64,000 nt of DNA. Source: Oceanirhabdus sp942490885. Lineage in GTDB: Bacteria > Bacillota > Clostridia > Clostridiales > Clostridiaceae. Shown here in pieces: positions 36,028 to 45,640 of the stretch. Below the pieces are notes generated by a model. That model searched no databases. It was not told where the DNA came from and was given only the letters and a program-made list of their open reading frames with translations. The DNA is taken from positions 2,170,001 to 2,234,000 of the forward strand of contig CALNYT010000002.1 of the NCBI GenBank assembly GCA_942490885.1, given 5' to 3'. Both the position numbers and the translations under genes were made by a program. The number at the start of each line of letters is the position of its first letter. Position 1 is the stretch's first letter.

Positions 36028-38011
36028 GGGGTTAATTATAAACGATTTAAAACGATACTGGTGGGCGATGACGATGTACTTTATAGGAATGATATTCTTT
36101 GCGGTACTGCCTATATCGTCTTTTAGAGTCCAGGAAAATTTAAGTATAAAAGAAATAAACAACTGCTTATTTGATAGCACCATATATGTAGTAATAATTG
36201 GAGCGGGTTTGGGAATTTCAATTTTAGTTTTTAGTTTTATGAATAGAAAAGCTAGTAGCGAGTTTATATATTCACTCCCTCTTACTAAAAAGAGAATATT
36301 CATATCAAAGTATCTAGCTGGATTAATAATGATATTTATTCCATTGGTTGTATCATATTCAATATTGATTATACTTATGGGAGGTAATGGACTATATACT
36401 ATCGTCAATATAATGTATGTAATTAAAGCAATATTCCTTTTTATGTTAATTTCTATTCTATCCTATACAATCACAACAGCAATAGGAATGTTCACATCAT
36501 CATCAATTGCTACAGGAATATTTACCATTGTATTTATAATTTTACCATCAGGATTAAAAAGAATTGTAGAATTAACATTAAGTTTATGGATATACGGATA
36601 TACAGGACGTTCTTTGAATGAAAATGATTTATATTTTGGAATAATGGAAAGATTGAACCCTATTTCAAATAATAAAGTATTAGATCTGAAGAACTTAGAT
36701 GTAGATTATTATTTGAACAGTGGGTTACTAATTAATGTTATATTATGTATTGTAGGATACTTAATTATTTCATATTTTTTATTTAAATGTAGAAAGTCAG
36801 AGTCAGCAGGAAATATGGTTGTTTTTAAATGGTTCAGACCAATATTAAAATATGGATTTACATTAAGTGTTATGTTCACTTCTTTGATTTTTTTAGAGAA
36901 TAGGTATGGAGAGAGCGGTTTTGGATATAAAATTGGAGTGTATTTAATTACAAGTGTAATAGCATACTGTATTGTAACATGTTTCATTGAGAAATCATTT
37001 GGCGCAATGTTTAAGAAAAAACAACTGAAAGGATTTAGCATATATTTTTCGATTATATTTATTGGGTTTTATGGAATATGGAATAATTTATTTGGGGTTC
37101 AAGAATTTAATGTAAATACTAATGAAGTAGAATTTATGTCATTTAACTTAGATATTGAAGGTGGTAGAGTAGGAGATATTTGGATAAATATAGAAGATAA
37201 AAATATGATGAAAGATGCTTTGGAATTTAAGGACTATCTTTTGGATAATAAAAATAAATATTTAAAATCTGACGGAGATGGGGCTAGAATTTATTATATA
37301 ATATACAGTGACGGCGAGATAAACGGAACCAGAGAATACTACTTTAATGAGAAACTGTTAGACCATGAATCTCTGAAAAAGATATATTTAAGTAAAGAAA
37401 ATAAAAATCATATATATGGAGATATAGAAAGTGGACAAGATGTAAATTATTTAATGTTTGAAAAAGGATATGGAATCAGTAATTTTATTTATAAAAATAA
37501 AATACTAGATAGAGATATTATAAATCAATTGATCAAGGAAATAAAAAAAGATGTTGATGAATTCGAATTAGATGATTTAATGAGTACTGATGTTATTGGA
37601 AGGATAATACTTTTTGCAGATATAGATAAAAAAGTTGTTAATGATGGAAAATTTATTACTAGAAAGAATGAGAATGAGGGAATAAGTATAACTATAACAA
37701 GTAGATTTAAAAACACAATAAATAAGTTAAAAGAACTAAACTTATATGATAAAATACTTTTATCAACAGATGAGATAGAGAAAATAGTAATTTATACTCA
37801 TAATAATAATGAGCATAGAGAGATTACAGTTACAGAACCAAGTATAATAGAAAGATTAAAAAAAGAAGGATTTAAAAATGATTATAATAGCTATCATGGG
37901 GGGGCAACATATTCTTTTGATATATATCTAAAGGATGGAATGAAAATTGGACGATATATGGTAATTGAAAAGGGAATCACAGATGAAATAAAGGAACTCT
38001 TAATGAGATAA
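35999..38011 (+). CDS. ABC transporter permease (ABC-2 type, large)
   Basis: The 670-residue protein has about six membrane helices in residues 15-270 plus two or three near 275-365, then about 300 hydrophilic residues probably outside the membrane core. GGAGGGG precedes the ATG at 35999; an earlier in-frame start at 35960 is less likely. With the preceding ATPase it forms an exporter controlled by the YtrA-type regulator. The long extracytoplasmic C-terminal domain is not recognised. Confidence 0.85.
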   Translation: MNSKKSWLDKGLIINDLKRYWWAMTMYFIGMIFFAVLPISSFRVQENLSIKEINNCLFDSTIYVVIIGAGLGISILVFSFMNRKASSEFIYSLPLTKKRIFISKYLAGLIMIFIPLVVSYSILIILMGGNGLYTIVNIMYVIKAIFLFMLISILSYTITTAIGMFTSSSIATGIFTIVFIILPSGLKRIVELTLSLWIYGYTGRSLNENDLYFGIMERLNPISNNKVLDLKNLDVDYYLNSGLLINVILCIVGYLIISYFLFKCRKSESAGNMVVFKWFRPILKYGFTLSVMFTSLIFLENRYGESGFGYKIGVYLITSVIAYCIVTCFIEKSFGAMFKKKQLKGFSIYFSIIFIGFYGIWNNLFGVQEFNVNTNEVEFMSFNLDIEGGRVGDIWINIEDKNMMKDALEFKDYLLDNKNKYLKSDGDGARIYYIIYSDGEINGTREYYFNEKLLDHESLKKIYLSKENKNHIYGDIESGQDVNYLMFEKGYGISNFIYKNKILDRDIINQLIKEIKKDVDEFELDDLMSTDVIGRIILFADIDKKVVNDGKFITRKNENEGISITITSRFKNTINKLKELNLYDKILLSTDEIEKIVIYTHNNNEHREITVTEPSIIERLKKEGFKNDYNSYHGGATYSFDIYLKDGMKIGRYMVIEKGITDEIKELLMR

Positions 38012-38326
38012 ATAATATCTTATATGAGGATATGCAAATGAACCTGAAAGAAATTTATATTGTAGAGTCAGAGGAGAAAATATATTCGTATGAAAAAATC
38101 AATAAGCACTGTATTCAAAAAGGATTACATTGTAGAAAATAGAAATAAGTATAAAGTAAAAGAGAGAACGGGATATACAAATTAAATATGGTTATACATT
38201 TATAAAAAATATGGAGAAGAAATTGAAAAGGTATATTATGTTGATGAAAAACTTTATCTTACTATCGTGTTAATATCAAATGAAATACTTAAAGAAATAC
38301 TAAATAAATAAGAATTAAGATGAAAA
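38012..38326 (+). pseudogene. unrecognised coding remnants after the ABC permease
   Basis: Short frames run in different phases: MNLKEIYIVESEEKIYSYEK from 38038 with a stop after 35 codons, and a later frame reading YIYKKYGEEIEKVYYVDEKL that ends at about 38311. Composition is coding-like, but the frame is broken. Parent gene not recognised. Confidence 0.4.
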
Positions 38327-38347
38327 AGAAGCTTTTAGAAAGCTTCT

Positions 38348-38468
38348 CAGGCTGTTGAAAAAGCCCAATATCATCGTCACTAAGACTCGCTGTGCTGCTC
38401 GAGTACTATTTGTACACTGCGCTGCTCGCTCATCTTGTTCCTTGACCTTGGGCTTTTTCAACGCCTGA
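38348..38468. repeat. 121-bp palindromic element, family C, copy 1
   Basis: Ends CAGGCTGTTGAAAAAGCCCA and TGGGCTTTTTCAACGCCTGA form imperfect inverted repeats. The second copy (48259-48383) is inverted. The element begins directly after the stem AGAAGCTTTTAGAAAGCTTCT (38327-38347). The same 21-bp stem recurs exactly 200 bp downstream at 38527-38547, where it keeps its T-run. Confidence 0.75.
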
Positions 38469-38526
38469 AATTCTTAAGACAGAAAATAGAGTCAAAACAA
38501 TATATTGTAACTTTGTCAACAAACTC

Positions 38527-38554
38527 AGAAGCTTTTAGAAAGCTTCTTTTTTTT
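38527..38554 (+). terminator. terminator (duplicate of the stem at 38327)
   Basis: AGAAGCTTTTAGAAAGCTTCT followed by TTTTTTT. The upstream identical stem at 38327-38347 has lost its T-run at the border of the family C element. Confidence 0.75.
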
Positions 38555-39210
38555 AACAAATTGATAAAGAAAGTGAAAAAATATAGTATTAAACTGATTA
38601 AAGTGAATTAATTGTATTTTTGTGTAAAAACATATCAAAAATAAATTCGTATTTATTACTTGTTCTAAATATATTATATAAAGAAGAATACTAAAGGTAA
38701 AAAAAGGTATGTATAGTATGGCCATGCATTGGTATTGATTTTAAAATATAACATAAAATAACATTAAAGTTGCAAATGATACAAGTTTAGGCAAAATGTG
38801 CAAATAGATATTTACTTTTTATTTCGGTGATGCTAAAATAAAACTGCATAAGAATAAAATGGAATAAAAGATATATTTAAAAAATATGTGAATTTAAATA
38901 AAAGTATTTAAAATTTATCAAGTTTATTGATGTTACTTAGTTTTGTTAGTGAAAATATGTTCTATATTTTTAAAAATTAAGAATACTATTTAATAAATTG
39001 AGATGTATGAAATTTTTGTTTTTCATTACTATATTTGGATTGCATCTAATTGTATGAATATAAAATAATAAATTTAAAATATTAAATTGCTTTTATTTTT
39101 AATGATATGAGAGCGATTTTTTATAAATATAAAATGATTATTTATATTGAAGTATGTAAAAAACATAGAGGTGAATAGAGAAAAGAGACTTAAATAAGGG
39201 AGAATAAGAC
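38555..39210. other. AT-rich gap without recognised genes
   Basis: About 650 nt of very AT-rich sequence. No frame above about 30 codons with a binding site and no clear hairpins were seen. It probably holds the promoter of the broken toxin gene that starts at 39211. Confidence 0.4.
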
Positions 39211-39717
39211 ATGAAAAAAATTCGAAGTTTTATATGTTTTTTATTGATTTTTGTTATTTTAAGAAATCAGATAATTTTAGGTGAAGACATTGAATCCTCA
39301 GAAAATCTGCAAAGGATCATGGGTAATGGTGGTGGAGTTGATGTTATGTTTGGAATTGACTTTAGTAATTCAATGGTTCAAAAAGAATATATGATTTTTT
39401 AAACCCAACTCAAGAAAGTAAAAAGCAACTTTGAAGCGGATAAAGACAAGTTTAAAGAGATTCCTGGAGTTATTTTGGAAGATATTAAGAATACATTTAA
39501 TATGAATAAGTTATGTAACTTTGCTACAAATCCAGATATATATTTAGAAGATGCAGTAGAATATGAGCAGTATGTTGGCGGAACTGAGTAAAAGATTAGG
39601 AACGGAAATAAAATCAAAAACCTTTGGGAAGGGATCAAATTCTTATAGTATATCATGGGGAAATACCTCACTTGGTAATATTGGTAAAATGGGTGATGTG
39701 ATAATATATTAATATCC
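39211..39717 (+). pseudogene. 5' part of a decayed secreted protein with VWA-like start
   Basis: From ATG 39211 a signal peptide (KKIRSFICFLLIFVILRNQ) is followed by VDVMFGIDFSNSM, the first strand and MIDAS motif (DxSxS) of a von Willebrand factor A domain, then a stop after 63 codons. Two further fragments continue in other frames: VKSNFEADKDKFKEIPG from about 39413 to a stop near 39591, and LSKRLGTEIKSKTFGKG to about 39711. At least two frameshifts. It probably belonged to the same gene as the toxin part that follows. Confidence 0.6.
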
Positions 39718-39721
39718 TAAT

Positions 39722-40636
39722 ATGGATATTGTACCTTATGAACCAGCGGGAGGATTAATAAAATATAATCCAGGAAATACAAGTATTGTACCAACTACAG
39801 GTGTGTTTGGGAATGCTATGCCAGAAGTATATAAAGTTCAAGAAATTTCTAAGTTACCGGAAGTTATTGAGAATAAGCCTGTTGAAACGGAAAAGTTGCC
39901 TGATGAAATTAAGAGTAATGAGGTTAATAGAGAAATCAAGATTTTCAGAGCAGGTGAAGTTCTTAAGAAGGGGTTAGATGATTATTACAATGCTCTTAAG
40001 AATGGAGAAATTGAAATAATAGATCCAACAAAAGAAAAACAATATAAAATTAACAAAGTATCAGGTGCATTAGATATTGATGTTCCTAATGTTAATAACA
40101 TGAATATTGGTTATAACGGTGCTATGGGTAAGTATAATCCTTCAGTTGATTCAAATTTTGTTGTTAAATTACCTGAGGATATAGTTAAATTAAATAAAAA
40201 GGCTAGACAAAACTATGAAAAAAAATCATATGCACAGAATGCTTTAGATTCTTTATATGAAAATAAATTTATTGATGATTTCTATGTAAAACATTCAGAT
40301 TATTATGAATCAGTTGGAGTTACAAAAGATTCAATTATTGTAGAAATGGAAAAATTTAGAGGATAACTTAATGAAGCTAATAACTATGTTAAGTTAAATG
40401 GTAATCCGATTACTGATTTTGATGGAAATGTAATTGGATATTCAATGGAAGGTTGGAGAGTTGAAAATTGTGCTGAAGTTTGGGCAGTACGTAATGCTAT
40501 ACTTGGTGGTGCAAAGTTAGATAACATTGTGCTAAGAACTTTAGAATATAAAGATGGTACATTTGCTGAACCATGCGAGAATTGTGAACAAACATTTAAA
40601 GAATTTATAGATTCTTTAAGAATTATTAGTGATTGA
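39722..40636 (+). pseudogene. YwqJ-like deaminase toxin C-terminal part, interrupted by a stop
   Basis: One frame runs from 39722 to 40636 but is cut by TAA at 40364-40366. The first 214 codons are a proline/asparagine-rich linker and a helical pre-toxin region; after the stop the frame continues with LNGNPITDFDGNVIGYSMEG, then ENCAEVWAVRNAILGGA and FAEPCENCEQTF. CAE plus PCxxC are the zinc-binding motifs of the cytidine-deaminase fold as in YwqJ-type polymorphic toxins. Substrate unknown. The next gene is a SUKH-3 immunity gene, as expected for such toxins. Confidence 0.7.
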
Positions 40637-40651
40637 GTAGGTGATGATTAA

Positions 40652-41128
40652 ATGAAAGAAACAACTGTTGAAATATTAAAAAAAGCTGGATGGTATCCAA
40701 ATAGAAAAATTGATATAACTGAGTTAATTGAACTTTATGAGAAAAGAGGATTTGAAATATTTCCAGCAGCAAAAAAATTTCTCGAGAAATATGGTTTATT
40801 AGATGTGTACTGTCCAATTAATCCAAAATATCCAGAGGAGGATATTATAAAGTATCATTTCAGTAGATATTATTTATACACTACTAATATGATAAGTGGT
40901 TTGAATGGTATGCTATCAAGGGATTATATTAGTGAGTATGAAGAAGAATATGTTGAAGAGAAATTAGTTGTAGTAGGATCGTTAAATAAACATCAAGATT
41001 TAATGATTTCAGAATCAGGAAAGTTATTTACTGAGTATGGATTTTATGGAAATAATGCTGAAGAATTTTGGGATAGAATTCTTAACCATAGTATTGTTAC
41101 ACAATGGACACAATGGGATGAGTTTTAA
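40652..41128 (+). CDS. SUKH-3 family immunity protein
   Basis: The 158 residues begin with the SUKH-3 pattern: LKKAGWYPNRKIDITELIEL, then GFEIFPAAKKFLEKYG, and later LMISESGKLFTEYGF. SUKH proteins neutralise nuclease and deaminase toxins by direct binding. It lies 15 nt after the deaminase end and appears intact, although its toxin is broken. The preceding TGAGTAGGTGATGATTA supplies a GGTGAT site. A strong terminator follows at 41176. Confidence 0.8.
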   Translation: MKETTVEILKKAGWYPNRKIDITELIELYEKRGFEIFPAAKKFLEKYGLLDVYCPINPKYPEEDIIKYHFSRYYLYTTNMISGLNGMLSRDYISEYEEEYVEEKLVVVGSLNKHQDLMISESGKLFTEYGFYGNNAEEFWDRILNHSIVTQWTQWDEF

Positions 41129-41175
41129 GTATAAGTGAAAATGATACCAAAATAAAAACCTTAAGCAGTTTTAAT

Positions 41176-41214
41176 GCGAAACTATATGAAGATAAGCATA
41201 TAGTTTCGCTTTTT
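41176..41214 (+). terminator. terminator after the immunity gene
   Basis: 13-bp stem GCGAAACTATATG/CATATAGTTTCGC followed by TTTTT. Confidence 0.85.
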
Positions 41215-41338
41215 GATATGGTTTAGAGGTTTAAAAGCGTAAACTTTTTAGGAGTTAGTTAAAGTAGAAGATAAAAACAATAGTAGTGAGTAAATAAAAA
41301 TCTAAGAAAATGTTTTGAGCCGCGAGGACTTTTAAAGA

Positions 41339-41515
41339 TGTAAAACCAATATTTGTTTCTTGTGGTAATTATATTGATTTAGATACATCATATAAAATTA
41401 TAATGAACTTAATAAATAAGGAAAGTAGGATTCCTATTCCTGTGAGACTTACCGACCTGGAAACTCATATATTAAGAAAAAAATTAAAAGAAGCTATAGA
41501 GATTCCAAGTTGAAC
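41339..41515 (+). pseudogene. C-terminal remnant of an unrecognised gene
   Basis: A frame with no start reads VKPIFVSCGNYIDLDTSYKI, continues with IMNLINKESRIPIPVRLTDL and ETHILRKKLKEAIEIPS, then stops. It has good coding character but no promoter or binding site. Its end runs into the family D repeat, which may have captured it. Parent family not recognised. Confidence 0.45.
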
Positions 41516-41599
41516 CTAAATTTATACATACTCAAAACTTATAGTAACACTGTGATTTTGAAATATGTATAAATAAAGTTTAATTATGGATTCTCTATA
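41495..41599. repeat. 105-bp palindromic element, family D, copy 1
   Basis: Ends TATAGAGATTCCAAGTT and AATTATGGATTCTCTATA are near inverted repeats. The copy at 59956-60060 has the same length and about 85% similar bases by eye. No coding capacity. Confidence 0.7.
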
Positions 41600-41647
41600 T
41601 AAAATAATAAATAATCTCAACCTATATGTGCAATATAAGACAAAATA

Positions 41648-41656
41648 TGCTATAAT
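41648..41656 (+). promoter_or_regulatory. extended -10 element
   Basis: TGcTATAAT lies 40 nt before the start of the membrane protein at 41696. Confidence 0.5.
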
Positions 41657-41695
41657 AATATAGATTTTAACAAAATATACTAAGGAGATTTAAAG

Positions 41696-42742
41696 ATGAA
41701 AGAAACATATTTTATGAAGATTTACAAAAAACGATGGAAATATAGGATTATGTCACTGTGTTTTATGGGACTAGCAATTGTTGGTTTATTAAGTATGGGA
41801 GCATATACTTATTATAACAACACAAATACCCCAACTATAGTTGAAACTTATGCTGATTATTACGATGCTGTAGTAAATGATAGCTATGTTCAAATATCTG
41901 CGGAAGAATTGTATGATCTAGGGGTTGTAAAAGAACGAAGTAGACGAAAGTTTGGTGTAAAGATTAGTGAAACAAAAGAATATTATATGGCTTTAGGTTT
42001 AGATGGAAAACTACTTACAATTTGTCTTCCTTCTAACGAATATGAAAAAATGAATAGTCAGCAATCAGGACCATACTTAATTAGTGGTAAATTTAGTGAA
42101 TATACGGATGAAGATTTGACGTTTATTAAAAATACGCTTATAGAGGAGGGAAGTTCCTCTCAAGAGGTAGATTCTTTCTTATGTTTAAATTATTTGGAGT
42201 ATATGACTCCATTTGACTCAGCTTCAGTGTATTTAATTTCACCAATTTTAATTATCTTACTAATTTTAATAGTGTTTGTTCCTGTTATGCGTAGAAATAC
42301 AACTGCATTTAAAAGTCTCAAAAAGTATTCAAATGGTGACTTGGAAAAAACGCTTAATCAAATTGATAATGAAATTGAACTACAAGATGTATATAGAAAC
42401 AAACCATTTACAATAACTCGAAACTATATTATAGTTGAAACTCAGCAGATTGTACTTGCATTACCATTAGAAGAGCTAATGTGGAGTTATAAATACACTG
42501 CTAAAGGTAAAATGGGTAAAAAATTTGATAGCTTGATGCTTGTATTTTCAGATAAAGGTAAGTATAAAATTGATTTAAATAGAAATTTCCAAAGAATTGA
42601 TGATACTTTGAAATATATTTCAGAACATTCTATTGGAACTTTTATAGGATATTCTCAGGAACTTGATGATATATTTAAGAAAAATCCTAATGAGTTTATA
42701 GATAAATGGAAAATTCAAAAGAGCAGTAAAGAGACTAAGTGA
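41696..42742 (+). CDS. two-span membrane protein (DUF6709-like), unknown
   Basis: The 348-residue protein has one helix at about residues 19-38, an extracellular loop of about 140 residues, a second helix near 182-200 and a 150-residue cytosolic tail with a PH-like pattern (ITRNYIIVETQQIVLALPLEELMWSYKYT). Similar proteins are annotated DUF6709; function unknown. AAGGAG precedes the ATG. The stop codon lies at the border of an IS605-like end, so the true C-terminus could have been altered. Confidence 0.6.
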   Translation: MKETYFMKIYKKRWKYRIMSLCFMGLAIVGLLSMGAYTYYNNTNTPTIVETYADYYDAVVNDSYVQISAEELYDLGVVKERSRRKFGVKISETKEYYMALGLDGKLLTICLPSNEYEKMNSQQSGPYLISGKFSEYTDEDLTFIKNTLIEEGSSSQEVDSFLCLNYLEYMTPFDSASVYLISPILIILLILIVFVPVMRRNTTAFKSLKKYSNGDLEKTLNQIDNEIELQDVYRNKPFTITRNYIIVETQQIVLALPLEELMWSYKYTAKGKMGKKFDSLMLVFSDKGKYKIDLNRNFQRIDDTLKYISEHSIGTFIGYSQELDDIFKKNPNEFIDKWKIQKSSKETK

Positions 42743-43130
42743 ACCCTCCCACCAGTTGCTCACGCAGAACTGGGGGCTTCTAGTATCATGTGCTAGAATT
42801 TTTCCTGTTTCCTAGAACATCGCCATATAGGTCTTATGCGTTCTCCACAGGCTTGACTTTCCCTAGGACCTAGGGTAGTTACCGTTTTGTTGTATTCTAA
42901 GTTGCCTTAGATATTTTACGTGATGGAGGCTAAGCTTGGTTTTCGCTATATTCGTATACCCATCACAACCTTATATATCTAGTTATAAAAGAACATTTAT
43001 ACGTATAGTGTATACATTTTCTGATGATTTTATACCTGTAAGCTATAGTATCTTCAGAAGGATATCGAACCCTTCTGAAAATAGTATTATCCATCACCCA
43101 CTTGTAGAAGATAGGTGACTTCCATACAAT
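42743..43130 (-). mobile_element. probable remnant of an IS200/IS605-type element end
   Basis: On the minus strand the block ends GCCCCCAGTT(10 nt)AACTGGTGGGAGGGTTCAC: a GC-rich subterminal hairpin followed by a pentanucleotide, as at right ends of IS200/IS605 elements carrying tnpB, where a guide (omega) RNA is transcribed. It also has a hairpin TTCAGAAGG/CCTTCTGAA (43052-43079). No transposase or TnpB coding remains. Base composition is visibly more GC-rich than its neighbours. Could alternatively be an unrelated structured RNA. Confidence 0.4.
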
Positions 43131-43140
43131 TACGGTTAAA

Positions 43141-43184
43141 TAATAGGTAAGAGCTGAAAAAAATTTCTCATCTCTTACCTATTT
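43141..43184 (-). terminator. terminator of the aldehyde dehydrogenase gene
   Basis: 12-bp stem AATAGGTAAGAG/CTCTTACCTATT around an A/T-rich loop, directly after the stop on the minus strand. Confidence 0.75.
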
Positions 43185-44552
43185 CTATTTCATGAGTTTC
43201 TTCACAAGATTTATTCTGTTTTTATAAGGTGGAAAAGGTAGCTTAGATTTAATTTTAGTGCTTTTTCTCATTATGCTCTTTTTGTGAGAGAATGTTAAAA
43301 AACTCTCATATCCATGGTAAGAGCCCATTCCGCTAAGTCCATTTCCACCAAACGGAAGATTTACATTGGTGATGTGAGATATAACATCATTTATACATCC
43401 ACCACCATAATGTATTGAATCTATAAGTTTATCGATTTTGTATTGATCTTCAGTGAAAAAATAAGCTGCTAGAGGTCGTTGTTTACTATTGATTTCACGA
43501 ATAACAGTATTTAAATCAGTAAACTCTATAATTGGAGCTATTGGACCAAAAATTTCTTCACTCATAACTTTATCGTCATAAGATATATTATCCATTATTG
43601 TCGGAGAAACATATAAATTTTCTTTATTATAATTTCCGCCATAAACAATCTTGTCCTTGTCTAAATAACTAATTATTCGATTAACCTGCTTTTCGTTGAC
43701 TAGCTTACCATAATCAGGTGATGAGCTAGCATCACTACCATAGAAGGTTTCAATAGAATGAATCATCTCATGAATAAACTTTTCTTTCACGTCTTTATGT
43801 ACATAAAAATAATCAGGTGCTATACATGTTTGACCACAATTTAAGAATTTACCCCATGTTATTCTCTGAGCTGCTACTTCAATATTTGCATCATCGCAAA
43901 CTATTACAGGACTTTTTCCTCCTAATTCAAGTGTCAGAGGAGTTAGGTTCTTTGAGGCATGTTCCATAATAATTTTTCCAACGTCTATGCTTCCAGTAAA
44001 AAATATGTAATCTACACCAGCAGTAATAATATCTAAGACCTCGCTATTTCCGCCAGTCAAGAATTTAATATACTTATCATCAAAACTTTCAGTGATGATT
44101 TTTTTGATGACTTCAGATGTATTGTGTGTAGTTGCTGAAGTCTTAATTAATACAGTGTTTCCACCGGATATGGCGCCTATAAGAGGAATCATAGTTAAAT
44201 TAAAAGGGTAGTTCCAAGGGGAAGCAATAAGAACTGTACCTTTAGGTTCATAGTGTATAAAGGACCTACCACCTGTCTGAAATAGTGGGGTAGATACCTT
44301 TTTGTCCTTCATCCATTCTTTCAGGCGCTTTAACGCAAAGTTTAGTTCTTCGTAGACAGTACCGATTTCAGAAGCATATGCTTCAAATTCACACTTTCCA
44401 AGATCATCTTTTAAAGCTTGCATGATTAACTCTTCATTAAGTTTAATAGAAGTTTTTAATTTCTTAAGTGCATTAAGTCTAAATTCATATGAGAGGGTTT
44501 CTCCTTTAAGAAAATAATCTTTTTGGTTATTTAAAAATTCATTTACTAACAT
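43185..44552 (-). CDS. NAD(P)-dependent aldehyde dehydrogenase (class 3-like)
   Basis: The 455 residues match short ALDH3-type enzymes that oxidise fatty or aromatic aldehydes to acids: ASPWNYPFNLTMIPLIGAI near residue 110, TLELGGKSP with the general-base Glu near 207 and the catalytic Cys in NCGQTCIAPDY near 241. The C-terminus KKSIMRKSTKIKSKLPFPPY is typical. AAAGGTGG precedes the ATG. Monocistronic. Physiological substrate unknown. Confidence 0.93.
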   Translation of the reverse strand: MLVNEFLNNQKDYFLKGETLSYEFRLNALKKLKTSIKLNEELIMQALKDDLGKCEFEAYASEIGTVYEELNFALKRLKEWMKDKKVSTPLFQTGGRSFIHYEPKGTVLIASPWNYPFNLTMIPLIGAISGGNTVLIKTSATTHNTSEVIKKIITESFDDKYIKFLTGGNSEVLDIITAGVDYIFFTGSIDVGKIIMEHASKNLTPLTLELGGKSPVIVCDDANIEVAAQRITWGKFLNCGQTCIAPDYFYVHKDVKEKFIHEMIHSIETFYGSDASSSPDYGKLVNEKQVNRIISYLDKDKIVYGGNYNKENLYVSPTIMDNISYDDKVMSEEIFGPIAPIIEFTDLNTVIREINSKQRPLAAYFFTEDQYKIDKLIDSIHYGGGCINDVISHITNVNLPFGGNGLSGMGSYHGYESFLTFSHKKSIMRKSTKIKSKLPFPPYKNRINLVKKLMK

Positions 44553-44727
44553 AAAAACACCACCTTTATTTTACAATAAATTCTATATTATAATATCTAT
44601 TATACAACATTTTTTATTAAATTAACCTGAAATTTACAAAAAATATCATGAAAAATATTATTATACAGTATTGTATGAAAAGAAGATGATTGATAGAATG
44701 GAAATATACAAGTGAGGAGGAGATTTC

Positions 44728-45597
44728 TTGAATTATGAAGGTACGGTGTATAGACCACCGAGTGAAGCGCGGAGTTTGATTATACAAGTTACTATTGGAT
44801 GTTCTCATAATAAATGTACATTTTGTTCTATGTATAAGGAAAAGAAATTTAGAATCATGGAAATAAATTCAATTAAGGAACAATTAAGAGAAGCTAGAAA
44901 TTTCCATAGATCAGTAAAAAGGATATTCTTAGCAGATGGAGATGCTCTTATTTTAAAAACTTCTGATCTTATAGAAATTCTTAAAGAAATAAAAAGATTA
45001 TTTCCAGAGTGTGAGAGGGTTTCTTCTTATGCAACTCCAAGAGATATAATAAATAAGAATGATGAAGAGTTAAAGAGTCTCAGAGAATTTGGATTAGAGA
45101 TGTTATATATGGGGATAGAATCAGGAAGCGATGAAATATTAAAAACTATTAATAAAGGGGTTACAGCTAAAGAAATCATCAAAGCAGGGAAAAAAGCCAT
45201 AGAATGTGGTATGCAGCTTTCAGCCACATTGATATCTGGAATAGGTGGAGTTGATAGAACCAGAGAACATGCAGTAGAATCAGCTAAAGTTATTTCAGAA
45301 ATAAATCCTCATTTTGTAGGACTTTTAACATTAATGGTTGAAGAGGAGACAGAACTTCATAGGAAAATTATTAGTGGAGAGATGGTGCTTTTAAATCCAC
45401 AACAAGTTATAGCTGAGACCTATGAATTTGTAAATAATCTTGAAGTGTCAGAGTGTATATTTAGAAGTAATCATGCATCTAATTATGTTCCACTTGGGGG
45501 AAACCTCAATAAAGATAAAGAAAAAATTATCCAAGTACTGAAGCAGTACATGAGTGGAGAAGGATATTTTAAAGATGAACGATATAGATCATTATAG
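44728..45597 (+). CDS. radical SAM protein with CX4CX2C cluster motif
   Basis: The 289-residue protein begins VYRPPSEARSLIIQVTIGC and has CSHNKCTFCSMYK (residues about 27-39): three cysteines spaced CX4CX2C rather than the usual CX3CX2C. Further radical SAM features are FLADGDALIL near 72, YMGIESGSDEILK near 125 and ATLISGIGG near 160. The reaction is unknown; relatives in clostridia are annotated simply as radical SAM proteins. TTG start with GAGGAGGAG 7 nt upstream. Confidence 0.88.
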   Translation: MNYEGTVYRPPSEARSLIIQVTIGCSHNKCTFCSMYKEKKFRIMEINSIKEQLREARNFHRSVKRIFLADGDALILKTSDLIEILKEIKRLFPECERVSSYATPRDIINKNDEELKSLREFGLEMLYMGIESGSDEILKTINKGVTAKEIIKAGKKAIECGMQLSATLISGIGGVDRTREHAVESAKVISEINPHFVGLLTLMVEEETELHRKIISGEMVLLNPQQVIAETYEFVNNLEVSECIFRSNHASNYVPLGGNLNKDKEKIIQVLKQYMSGEGYFKDERYRSL

Positions 45598-45640
45598 TAG
45601 AACATAAAACTAAATATGGAAAATGTAGAATAAAAAATGT

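Noticed and set aside
42936..43118. 60-codon frame with hydrophobic/Tyr-rich product in the IS605-like block
   Set aside because: No binding site, high structure content and translation without recognisable features; the region looks like element end or RNA rather than coding.
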